Below are positions 6,717 to 13,009 of a DNA stretch of 13,009 nt, in pieces. The notes under the pieces are model-generated. The model ran no database searches. It was given only the letters and a program-made list of their open reading frames with translations, and was not told the DNA's origin. Made by a program: the position numbers and the translations under genes. The stretch is from positions 1 through 13,009 of the forward strand of contig CAZTTG010000132.1 in NCBI GenBank assembly GCA_964615935.1, written 5' to 3'. Within the stretch, counting starts at the first letter, position 1, and the number at the start of each line of letters is the position of its first letter. The DNA comes from CAZTTG01 sp964615935. GTDB lineage: Bacteria; Planctomycetota; UBA1135; GCA-002686595.

Positions 6717-7559
6717 TCACTCGGCGGCCAGGGCCCCGATCAGCTCCGAGCAGCCGCCGCCTCGAAGGTGGTCGGCATGATCGTCGACATCCTCGAACTG
6801 CCGTCCGACGATCTCGGAGCACTCGAACTCGAAGCCGCTGTGCCTCAGGAACCGGTCGACCACTCCCTGGGTGCGGGGATCCTTGTACTTGAGCTTGCCG
6901 TCCTCCCCCTGGCCGATCCTCATCCCCAGGATCCAGATCGCGGCTCCCAGGGCCCCGCAGGCGCCGCCACACAGGCCGATGCCGCCCGCGAATCCCGACG
7001 CCATCACCGCATGCAGGTCGGATTCGCCCATCTTCCGCGCCAGCATCGCGGCGCAGCTGACCGGCGGAGAGGGCGCTTCGATCACCTCGTCGGCGAGGGC
7101 CGCGTGGATCTCATCGAAGGCCAGCGGGGCATACCAGGCGGCCATGCGGATGCAACCCAGGGTCCCTCCCTTGATGAGGAAGTAGTTGATCATCTGCCAG
7201 GTCGATGATGATCGGTCGATGTCGGTGATCTCGAGGCAGTTGATCTCGCCGTGACGGGTGCGGAAGGAGTCCACCACCCGCTGCGCTGCACGGATCGCCG
7301 CGACCTCGGCCCTGGCCCCGGGGCCATGACGTCGATGGGCCTCGGCCCCGGCGGCGAGCGCCGCGCCCCAGACCATGCCGCACTGGTAGCCGTGCTGCAT
7401 GATCCCGCCCGCGAAGGGCATGGTGGCGTTCTCCTCGATCTGGAGCGGATGTTCGAAAGCGCGATCAAGCACGTTGATCAGGGTTTGCGATCATGTCCCG
7501 ACCTTGAGGAAGGTGCGCTTCGCCCTGATCGCCGCCTTGCCGCCGCTCGCCTTGCTCAT
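6717..7559 (-). CDS. C_GCAxxG_C_C family protein, putative selenoprotein (in-frame UGA at codon 23), tandem domain
   Basis: From the ATG at 7559 the frame reads MSKASGGKAAIRAKRTFLKVGT, then TGA (7493-7491), then SQTLINVLDRAFEHPLQ and on without a break to a TGA stop at 6719-6717: 280 residues if the UGA is decoded. Start support is an AAGGAGA site five bases upstream. The protein is a duplication of the C_GCAxxG_C_C domain, a redox-type family with conserved cysteines. Copy 1: U23, 'QCGMVWG' with C60, then C108 in 'EINCLEI' and C136. Copy 2: C169 in 'PVSCAAML', 'GGIGLCGGACGALGAAIW' with C197 and C201, C247 in 'FECSEIV', C270. U23 aligns with C169 and with the family's first Cys. No signal peptide, so cytoplasmic. 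It follows the SGNH gene by 74 bases. Alternatives are a Cys-to-stop pseudogene, or a short protein from GTG 7472 or ATG 7421; neither explains the strong start and the hairpin. The family's reaction is not established; thiol/selenol redox is inferred. Confidence 0.8.
7453..7490 (-). promoter_or_regulatory. SECIS-like hairpin directly 3' of the UGA
   Basis: Read on the minus strand from the base after TGA. Upper stem: GATCAA (7479-7474) pairs with TTGATC (7468-7463), closing a 5-nt loop CGTGC (7473-7469) that contains GU. Below it come T7480-G7462 wobble, a C/C mismatch, C7482-G7460, a second C/C mismatch, AAA/TTT (7486-7484 with 7458-7456), one bulged C (7487), and TCG/CGA (7490-7488 with 7455-7453). 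The loop begins 17 nt after the UGA, matching what I recall of the E. coli fdhF element bound by SelB. The GTG at 7472, a tempting annotated start, sits inside the loop. Confidence 0.68.
7491..7493 (-). other. In-frame UGA, predicted selenocysteine codon (Sec23)
   Basis: The plus strand shows tca, so the minus strand reads TGA between ACA (Thr) and TCG (Ser). The frame is unbroken on both sides. TGA serves as the true stop of seven of the eight genes here, including this one, so a genome-wide reassignment of UGA is unlikely and local recoding is needed. Confidence 0.78.
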
Positions 7560-7563
7560 CCCG

Positions 7564-7570
7564 TCTCCTT
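7564..7570 (-). promoter_or_regulatory. Ribosome binding site deciding the start of the UGA-containing gene
   Basis: AAGGAGA on the minus strand, with GGAG five bases before the ATG at 7559-7557. This is among the strongest Shine-Dalgarno matches in the window. It argues for translation starting 22 codons before the UGA rather than at GTG 7472, which has no such site. Confidence 0.75.
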
Positions 7571-7633
7571 CTCTCGTCTGATCGAATGCGTCAGCCCGCG
7601 CTCACCCTCCCGGGCCGCGGTGGCTCGTCCAGT

Positions 7634-8353
7634 CTACTCCGCCCGGAGGGCGACCTCGAGGACGGCCTCCGCCACGCGCTCCCCGAGCACGCGCGAGCCC
7701 TCCTCCGTGAAGTGCACGTCCGACGGCCGCTGGATCCCATCGAGCCGGACCAGGGCGAACTGGAACAGGTCGTTCACCACGACGCGCTCCTCGCGCATGA
7801 TCCTCCGGGCGATGCGGTTGTAGGTGATCGCGTCCGACGGCTCGCGGTAGGGCCGCAGCTCGCCCTGGGGAACGGGCGTCGTCGTGCAGAACACGAGGCG
7901 GGCCCGGGTCTCGCGCAGGCGTCTCACGATGGCGCGCAGCTGCTCTTCGTAGCGCTGGGGGTCGGCCTGATGGGGATGATCGGGATCATTCGAGTTCCGA
8001 CCCGTCTCGGGGTGCACGCGCTTCAGGTCGTGAAGCCCGAAGTTGAAGTGGATCACGTCCCACTCGCCGCCCTCGATCGCGAGCCAGCGGTCCAGGTGCT
8101 CGACGCCCTTGTTCGTCCCGGCGCAGTTCTCGGGGGACCTCCGCTCCTCGCCCTGCATGGGCCGGACCACGTGGGCCCTCGCCCCGAGCGCCTCGCGCAC
8201 GAAGGGCGTGTAGCCCATGGAAATCGAGTCGCCCAGCAGGAGGACGCGGAAGGGCTCGCTCAGCGGCGCCGGTCCCGCCTTCTCCGCCGAGCTGACGCAG
8301 GACGGGAGCAGGGGGGCCAGGACGATCCAGGAGAACAGGGTGCCCTTCCACAT
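7634..8353 (-). CDS. SGNH/GDSL-type hydrolase, predicted lipoprotein
   Basis: The frame is open from 8479, but the ATG at 8353 (AGGA eight bases upstream) starts a short lipoprotein signal, MWKGTLFSWIVLAPLLPSC, with lipobox Cys19; the ATG at 8362 is the alternative. The 239-residue product should be exported and lipid-anchored. SGNH marks are G41-D42-S43 in 'LLLGDSIS' (S43 nucleophile), an 'NFGLHDLKR' block at about 104-112 where many relatives have GxND, and 'SDVHFTEEG' near the C-terminus (D212, H214), one residue shorter than the usual DxxH. Similar proteins with the GLHDLK block are common, to my knowledge, in Planctomycetota and relatives. Such enzymes are esterases, for example acting on acetylated sugars or lipids; the substrate here is unknown. 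The stop is TAG, the only non-TGA stop in the window. It diverges from the plus-strand hydrolase and leads the minus-strand group, 74 bases ahead of the putative selenoprotein. Confidence 0.85.
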   Translation of the reverse strand: MWKGTLFSWIVLAPLLPSCVSSAEKAGPAPLSEPFRVLLLGDSISMGYTPFVREALGARAHVVRPMQGEERRSPENCAGTNKGVEHLDRWLAIEGGEWDVIHFNFGLHDLKRVHPETGRNSNDPDHPHQADPQRYEEQLRAIVRRLRETRARLVFCTTTPVPQGELRPYREPSDAITYNRIARRIMREERVVVNDLFQFALVRLDGIQRPSDVHFTEEGSRVLGERVAEAVLEVALRAE

Positions 8354-8610
8354 GCGGACCATCCTACCGCCGGCGCGATGGAATCCAGGGCGGGCAGCAG
8401 CTCGTCGCGCCCCGGGCTCGGGGAGAGTGCGGCGTCCTCCGGGCCTCCCGCCCGGCCCGCCTCGCTGCGGCGCGACCATCGGGTGCCTAAGTCGCGTTCT
8501 GGATGGGGGTTACGGCGCGGCAGGGCCTCTGACTGCCGCGGGAGAGTGCCCCCGGCGGGCCGCCTGTCGTCTTGCAGCAGGTCGGGGCGGGAGGTCACCC
8601 TGGCCCGATC
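8354..8610. promoter_or_regulatory. Divergent intergenic region between the two hydrolase genes
   Basis: About 257 bases must hold promoters for both directions. I find no canonical -35/-10 pair on either strand. The only clear structure is the inverted repeat at 8516-8540. Open frames crossing this region on both strands lack ribosome binding sites. Confidence 0.45.
8516..8540. repeat. Perfect 8-bp inverted repeat, possible operator or 5'-UTR hairpin
   Basis: CGCGGCAG (8516-8523) and CTGCCGCG (8533-8540) are exact reverse complements around the 9-base spacer GGCCTCTGA. It lies 70 bases before the alpha/beta hydrolase ATG and about 160 bases from the SGNH start. It could bind a dimeric regulator or fold in the leader RNA; chance is possible at this GC content. 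Confidence 0.4.
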
Positions 8611-9516
8611 ATGCCGAGCCTGAGAGGTCGAGCCTTGCGCTGGATCGTCAAGCGCGTCGTGGGCGCGAAGTTCAGACGCGCCGGCACCTCCGTCGCGCGC
8701 CTGCGCGGCCTGACGGACTTCTTCGCCGACAGCCAGAAGGTCCCCGCGGGCACGGAGATCACCCCGCCTGCGGTCGGGGACCTCCCCGCGGAGTGGGTCC
8801 ACGCGCCGGGCGCTCGCGCGGACGCGGCGGTGCTCTTCCTGCACGGCGGCGCCTTCATCATGTGCGCACCGGCCACGCATCGCGAGCTGGCCGCGCGCCT
8901 CTCGGCCGCGATCGGAACGCCGCTCCTGTCCCTGGACTACAGCCTCGCACCGGAGCACCCCTTTCCCGCCGCGCTGGAGGACGCCGTTGCCGCCTACCGC
9001 TGGCTCCTGAGCGAGGGGTACGCTCCCGAGAGGATCGCCGTGGGCGGCGACTCGGCGGGCGGAGGTCTGGCGCTCCAGACTCTGATCGCGACGCGAGACC
9101 AGGGCCTGCCGCCGCCGGCGGCGGCCTTCTTCCTCTCGCCGCAGACCGACTTCGTGCGCTTCGAGGGCGAGTCCTTCGCCTCGAAGACCTCCGTGGATCC
9201 GCTCCTGACCCAGGAGATGTGCCGCTTCTCGGCCTCGCTCTACGTCGGCGACGCGGATCCGGACACGCCGCTGCTCTTCCCGGCCGGGGTCGACCTCACC
9301 GGCCTGCCTCCGCTGTGCATCCACGTCGGGGAGCACGACCTGCTCCTGAGCGACTCCCTCCGGCTCGCGGCGCGCGCGCGCTCCTGTGGAGTCGAGGTCG
9401 AGCTGGAGACCTTCGCGGGCTTGTGGCACGTGTTCCAGGCCGCGGCCCGCTTCGTCCCGGAGGCGCGCGCCTCGATCGAGGGCATGGGGCGCTTCGTGGC
9501 GGCGAAGCTCGGGTGA
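8611..9516 (+). CDS. Alpha/beta hydrolase, hormone-sensitive lipase-like (family IV) esterase
   Basis: A 301-residue esterase/lipase-like enzyme from the ATG at 8611; the longer frame to TTG 8572 adds 13 residues and looks non-coding. Ribosome binding is uncertain, since GGGAGG lies 16 bases upstream. The HSL-family oxyanion motif is HGGAF at residues 78-82 (fourth Gly replaced by Ala), followed by 'LDYSLAPEHPFPAALED' (108-124), nucleophile S148 in 'GGDSAGGG', D243 in 'VGEHDLLLSD', and H273 in 'GLWHVF', completing the Ser-Asp-His triad. The N-terminus has basic amphipathic sequence but no clear signal peptide, so it is probably cytoplasmic. It likely hydrolyses short-chain carboxylic esters; the natural substrate cannot be told. 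The stop codon lies 7 bases before the next ATG, so the two are almost certainly cotranscribed and possibly translationally coupled. Confidence 0.9.
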   Translation: MPSLRGRALRWIVKRVVGAKFRRAGTSVARLRGLTDFFADSQKVPAGTEITPPAVGDLPAEWVHAPGARADAAVLFLHGGAFIMCAPATHRELAARLSAAIGTPLLSLDYSLAPEHPFPAALEDAVAAYRWLLSEGYAPERIAVGGDSAGGGLALQTLIATRDQGLPPPAAAFFLSPQTDFVRFEGESFASKTSVDPLLTQEMCRFSASLYVGDADPDTPLLFPAGVDLTGLPPLCIHVGEHDLLLSDSLRLAARARSCGVEVELETFAGLWHVFQAAARFVPEARASIEGMGRFVAAKLG

Positions 9517-9523
9517 GGGAACC

Positions 9524-12500
9524 ATGATCCGATCGCACGCCATCGCGCTGACCCTCCTCCTCGCCGCCCTGGCCCGGCTTACCGTCGCGGCGGAAGACGC
9601 GATGGTCGAGCCGATGAGGGGTGTCGCCCTCCTCGCCTCGGCCGTGCCCGACGACGTCTCCGATGAGGAGGTCCTCTCCTTCGTCCGCGAGTGCGACATG
9701 GAGCTGGTGGTCTTCGACTTCGCGTGGATCACCGGCATCTGGCCGCGGAGCGATCTGGAGGCGATCGAGGCGCTCTCGGAGAAGCTCACCGAGGCGGGGG
9801 TGGTCGTGGCCGCCATGTACCGGCCGCGCGCGCTGCAGGAGAGGGACGCCGACGTCCACTACGCCGTGGACGCCACCGGCCGGCCGCCGCAGGACCACCT
9901 CGACCTCTGCCTGGCCCACGAGGATTCCGTCCGCTGGGGCCTGAGCTGGGGCTCGAGGATCCTCACCGCCTGCCCCTCCATCCGGCACCTGATCCTCTAC
10001 AACGTCCGCCCGAGCTGCTGCTGCGAAGCCTGCCGCGACGGGAGGGCCGAGGCCCACGTCGCCCGCTTCATCGAGAGGTGCCGCGAGGCGTGGAGCGTCC
10101 ACCGGCCGGAGGTCCGGATCGGGCACGTGGGAGTCGGGCTCGACCACGAAGCCGCCCTCGACTTCCTGTGCCCCTTCCTCTCCGTCCGCCAGGGCGCGGA
10201 CATGAGCGAGCGGGTGGGCCAGGTGCGGGCCCTCGCCGGCGAGACCGGAAAGCCCGTGGTGCCCCTCGCCAAGGTGTGCTGGTCCTCGGCCACCGAGAAC
10301 GGAACCGAAGACGTCGTCCGGGCGATCGGTGCCTGCCTGGAGCAGCGCACCGGCTTCCTGCTCTGGTACTACGGCTGGATTTTCCACGACGACGACGACC
10401 GCTACGATCCGGCACGGGTCATCGAGGCCCTCGGCGGCGATCCCGCCAAGCTCGCGCGCTTCCTCCAGCGGAGCCGGGGGCCGGCGCCGGATCGGATGCC
10501 CCAGGTCGAGCTGAACGGGCGGCAGTGGCTGTACTTCGACAGCCAGGAGACGGGCTCCGGACCGCGGCTCCGCGTGGGGAGGGTCGAGCTGGCCGCGTCG
10601 GCCGACACCGTCCTCATCTCGTACCTCGCGGACCGCGTCTGGGGTCTCAATGAGCGACTCTCCGTCAGCCTGGGGGACCGGAATCGCGTCCTGATCGCCT
10701 TTCCGGCCAAGGAGCTCCGGGGCGCGCGGAGCGCCGAGTTGGTCCTGGCCGCCCACGAGTCGGGCATCCCGCCGCTGGCGCCCTTCGACCTGGCGATGCA
10801 CCGCGTGACGGAGGCCTGGAGCGAGCGCGAGACGAGCTGGGGGAACCAGCCCGCCTTCGAGGAGGAGCCGCTCCTCGTGGTGCGGGTCGATCCGGAGCAG
10901 CCCGAGCTCAGGATCGACCTCACGGGATGGGTCCGATCGAGGAGGGTCGAGCACGGCCTCCTCCTCAAGGTGCCCGAGGCGCTCCCCCTGGGCGCCGGCG
11001 CGGCTCCGACCGGCCCCTGGACCCAGCCCCCCATCCGCACCGGGACGCCGTTCACGGACTCGCTCCCGTGGGCGGTGGACCTGGAGGATGCGCTCGGGCG
11101 CGCGAAGGCCGAGGGCAAGCCCGTGATCGCCACGGTGGTCCCGGTCGGGGACCGGCAGTGGGTCTCCGGCTACGCCGCCGCCAGGGAGGTCCTGAAGGAC
11201 CAGAAGAGGCACCCCTTCGGCGACCAGCGCGGGATGGCGATCGACGAGGGCCTGATGAAGGAGCGCGTGATGATGGCCGCGCTCTTCTCGGACCCCGAGA
11301 TCGCGCACCTGGTGAGGTCCCACTTCGTGCCCGTCCGGCTGCGGCTCCACACCTTTGCGTTCGACGAGACCGGCAGCCGCGGATTGCGGGATCCCCTCCC
11401 CGCCCTCGGCACCACCGGCCCCGAGCTCGGCGACCCCTCGCTGGTCATCGCGACGGCCGACGGCCAGCTCCTCCATGCGCTCCGCAGGATGGGCGTCTTC
11501 TCCGCCCCGATGGTGCGCGAGATGCTCCGGGCCGTGCTGAGCCGGGCGGGCGTGGACCGGATCGCGCCCTTCCCCGACGAGCGCCCCGACCGCCTCGCGG
11601 AGGCCTGGGCGCTGGCGGGCGAGGGGAAGATCGAGGACGCCGATCGCGCGCTCCAGGGCCTGAGGCCGCCGGAGGGCGCCGCCTGGCGGTGGGAGCATCT
11701 CTACCTCCGGGGCCACCTGCTCGACGCGCGGGGCGAGGCCGACCGGGCGCGAGACGCCTGGCGCGCGGTCTCCTCGGGCGACCCGGAGGGCTGCTGGGGC
11801 GGGAGGGCAGCGATCCGCCTCTCGCCGCACGGGCCGCGGATCGCGGAGTGGGAGTGCCTGCGCGAGCTGGAGGCCGACTCGCTGGCGGAGGGCACGGAAG
11901 TCGGCGACCCGGGCGAGGTCCAGCGGGTGGTGGAACGCGCCGTGGAGCACCTGCTCCTGGCGCAGCGCTCCGATGGCTCCTGGCGCGATCCCTTCGTGGA
12001 CCCCCATCCGGGGGCTGCCCCGGGCTCGCAGTGGGACAAGGCCGTCCCCCGGACCGGCCTGTGCGTGGACGCGCTCCTCCAGGCGCGGGCCCGCCTCCCC
12101 AGGCGGCGCGTCGAGATCGACGCCGCGATCGCGCGCGGCGTCGAGTACGTGGGGCAGTTCGCCGACGCCCCGCAGCCGCACGTCTGGAAGCTCACCTTCG
12201 CGCTCCACCTCCAGGTGGCCATCCTGGAGTCCGAGCTCCCGCGAGCCGCCCGGGACGCGGCCCGGCGGCGCGCGCGCAAGCTGGTGGAGGTGCTCGGGAC
12301 CTGCCAGCACTCGGGCGGCTGGAGCTACATGCCCCCGCCCCGGATCCACAGCTTCAACACGGCGCCGGCCCTCCTGCTCCTGACCGAGCTGAGCCGGCAC
12401 GGCGTGAGCGTGCCGGAGAGCATGACCTCCGCGGCGGCCGAGTTCCTCGAGGGCCTGCGCCTCGAGGACCCGCGCCACTTCGCCTACGCGACCACCATGA

Positions 12501-12901
12501 AGTTCGCCCTGCGCGCGTCCTCCTGCCGTACCGCGCTCTGCGAACTGGCTCTGCTCGAGCACACGGGCGGCGGCGACCCGAGGCGCCTGCTGGCCGGCGT
12601 CGAGCTCTTCTTCGAGCACGAGGCCTCCGTGCGCGACGCGGCCAAGGTGTTCGAGAGCCACTTCGCGCCGACCTCCATGCACGACGCCTACCACTACTAC
12701 TTCGGGCACTACTACGCGGCGCGCTCGCTCGCGCATCTGCCGAGGGACGAGGCGGCGCGCCTGGCGAGGAGGCAGATGGAGGTCATCCTCCCCCAGCGGG
12801 AGATCGACGGCACCTTCGTGGACGCCCAGATGCAGGGGAGATCCTACTCCACGGCGATGGCGCTGCTGACCATCCTCGAGGACCTGAGGTACACCCGGTG
12901 A
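9524..12901 (+). CDS. Large secreted mosaic protein: barrel-like, DNRLRE/CBM96-like, thioredoxin-like and prenyltransferase-like toroid domains
   Basis: A 1125-residue protein. The ATG at 9524 has GAGGGA just upstream and opens a clean signal peptide (1-23, ending LTVAA). Residues about 30-325 look like a TIM-barrel glycosidase-type fold ('ELVVFDFAWITGIWP', 'HLILYNVRP', 'FLLWYYGWIFHDDDD') with a Cys cluster CCCEAC near 164-169. Residues about 350-485 match DNRLRE/CBM96-type modules: 'ADTVLISY', 'VTEAWSERETSWGNQP', 'IDLTGWV', 'EHGLLLKV'. Residues about 510-675 look thioredoxin-like ('WAVDLEDALGRAKAEGKPVIA', 'HFVPVRLRL', 'DPSLVIATADGQLLHALRRMG') but lack CxxC, so not an oxidoreductase. A helical TPR-like stretch (about 686-786) leads to an alpha/alpha toroid (about 796-1125) like prenyltransferase/squalene-oxidase repeats: 'HLLLAQRSDGSW', 'QHSGGWSYMPP', 'YHYYFGHYYAARSL', 'YSTAMALLTI'. 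Exported; probably a scaffold or glycan-acting protein. The function is unknown. Confidence 0.85.
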   Translation: MIRSHAIALTLLLAALARLTVAAEDAMVEPMRGVALLASAVPDDVSDEEVLSFVRECDMELVVFDFAWITGIWPRSDLEAIEALSEKLTEAGVVVAAMYRPRALQERDADVHYAVDATGRPPQDHLDLCLAHEDSVRWGLSWGSRILTACPSIRHLILYNVRPSCCCEACRDGRAEAHVARFIERCREAWSVHRPEVRIGHVGVGLDHEAALDFLCPFLSVRQGADMSERVGQVRALAGETGKPVVPLAKVCWSSATENGTEDVVRAIGACLEQRTGFLLWYYGWIFHDDDDRYDPARVIEALGGDPAKLARFLQRSRGPAPDRMPQVELNGRQWLYFDSQETGSGPRLRVGRVELAASADTVLISYLADRVWGLNERLSVSLGDRNRVLIAFPAKELRGARSAELVLAAHESGIPPLAPFDLAMHRVTEAWSERETSWGNQPAFEEEPLLVVRVDPEQPELRIDLTGWVRSRRVEHGLLLKVPEALPLGAGAAPTGPWTQPPIRTGTPFTDSLPWAVDLEDALGRAKAEGKPVIATVVPVGDRQWVSGYAAAREVLKDQKRHPFGDQRGMAIDEGLMKERVMMAALFSDPEIAHLVRSHFVPVRLRLHTFAFDETGSRGLRDPLPALGTTGPELGDPSLVIATADGQLLHALRRMGVFSAPMVREMLRAVLSRAGVDRIAPFPDERPDRLAEAWALAGEGKIEDADRALQGLRPPEGAAWRWEHLYLRGHLLDARGEADRARDAWRAVSSGDPEGCWGGRAAIRLSPHGPRIAEWECLRELEADSLAEGTEVGDPGEVQRVVERAVEHLLLAQRSDGSWRDPFVDPHPGAAPGSQWDKAVPRTGLCVDALLQARARLPRRRVEIDAAIARGVEYVGQFADAPQPHVWKLTFALHLQVAILESELPRAARDAARRRARKLVEVLGTCQHSGGWSYMPPPRIHSFNTAPALLLLTELSRHGVSVPESMTSAAAEFLEGLRLEDPRHFAYATTMKFALRASSCRTALCELALLEHTGGGDPRRLLAGVELFFEHEASVRDAAKVFESHFAPTSMHDAYHYYFGHYYAARSLAHLPRDEAARLARRQMEVILPQREIDGTFVDAQMQGRSYSTAMALLTILEDLRYTR

Positions 12902-12971
12902 CGCGGTCTCCGGCCTCTCCTGGGGCGAGCGCGGGGCCCGTCCGCGCCACGCGTGCGCAGCGAGCATGTGG

Positions 12972-13000
12972 CGCAGCCGCGCGCAGGAGCGCGCGGCGCG
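12972..13000 (+). terminator. GC-rich hairpin after the mosaic-protein gene, possible terminator
   Basis: GCCGCGCG (12976-12983) pairs perfectly with CGCGCGGC (12990-12997) around the loop CAGGAG, and with one bulged A the stem extends by CGC/GCG to 12972 and 13000. It lies about 70 bases after the stop at 12901. There is no following T-tract, so it could instead be a factor-dependent site or chance. Confidence 0.35.
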
Positions 13001-13009
13001 ATCACCGGC

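Noticed and set aside
7313..7326. 14-bp perfect palindrome TGGCCCCGGGGCCA
   Set aside because: It is inside a coding region (Gly-Pro-Gly-Ala codons) and is of a kind expected by chance in GC-rich sequence.
6717..7472. GTG at 7472 as the start of the C_GCAxxG_C_C gene
   Set aside because: No ribosome binding site precedes it, it lies inside the SECIS-like loop, and it would remove the residue equivalent to the first redox Cys. The ATG at 7421 has a GAGGAG before it, but this is explained by two Glu codons.
6717..7559. Whole-genome UGA reassignment (to Trp or Gly) to explain the in-frame UGA
   Set aside because: TGA is clearly the terminator of the neighbouring genes, for example at 9514 seven bases before the next ATG, and Trp or Gly does not fit the conserved Cys column.
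9296..12967. A 1223-codon minus-strand open frame opposite the mosaic protein
   Set aside because: The translation is His/Arg/Gly/Leu-rich without folds, and the plus strand carries a protein with a signal peptide and several recognisable domains.

Overview
This is a very GC-rich bacterial window with eight protein genes, all but one complete-looking secreted, membrane or redox proteins, and no RNA genes, mobile elements or CRISPR. The gene content suggests a Planctomycetota-like heterotroph, probably environmental: a secreted mosaic protein joining a barrel-like domain, a DNRLRE/CBM96-type module, a thioredoxin-like fold and a prenyltransferase-like alpha/alpha toroid; a BNR_4 beta-propeller; and an SGNH lipoprotein with an 'FGLHDL' block. 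That assignment is inference from gene style, not a proven placement. All coding regions except the SGNH gene (TAG) stop at TGA, so UGA is a normal stop here.

Layout. Six genes lie on the minus strand and are read right to left: an SGNH-hydrolase lipoprotein (8353-7634), a UGA-interrupted C_GCAxxG_C_C redox protein (7559-6717), an M19 membrane dipeptidase (6526-5258), a zinc-ribbon protein (5129-4281), a secreted BNR_4 propeller protein (4170-1825) and a POT-like MFS permease (1602-109). Gaps of 74-222 bases separate them, so they may form one or several transcription units. Two genes diverge on the plus strand: an HSL-type alpha/beta hydrolase (8611-9516) and the 1125-residue secreted mosaic protein (9524-12901). 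They are only 7 bases apart and look like an operon. The 257-base divergent gap (8354-8610) carries a perfect 8-bp inverted repeat.

Main discovery. The C_GCAxxG_C_C gene appears to start at the ATG at 7559, which has a strong AAGGAGA ribosome binding site. It then meets an in-frame TGA at codon 23, exactly where the family has its first redox cysteine, and stays open for 257 more codons to a normal TGA stop. A 38-base hairpin begins directly after the TGA (7490-7453), with a GU-containing apical loop 17 nt downstream, the geometry of a bacterial SECIS element. The protein is a tandem duplication, and the matching position in the second copy is a cysteine (Cys169). I read this as a selenoprotein that automatic callers would truncate to a GTG start inside the SECIS loop.

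How the genes may work together: the dipeptidase and the POT-like permease suggest peptide or amino-acid scavenging, and the propeller and mosaic proteins suggest processing of surface or external polymers. None of these links is shown directly by the sequence.
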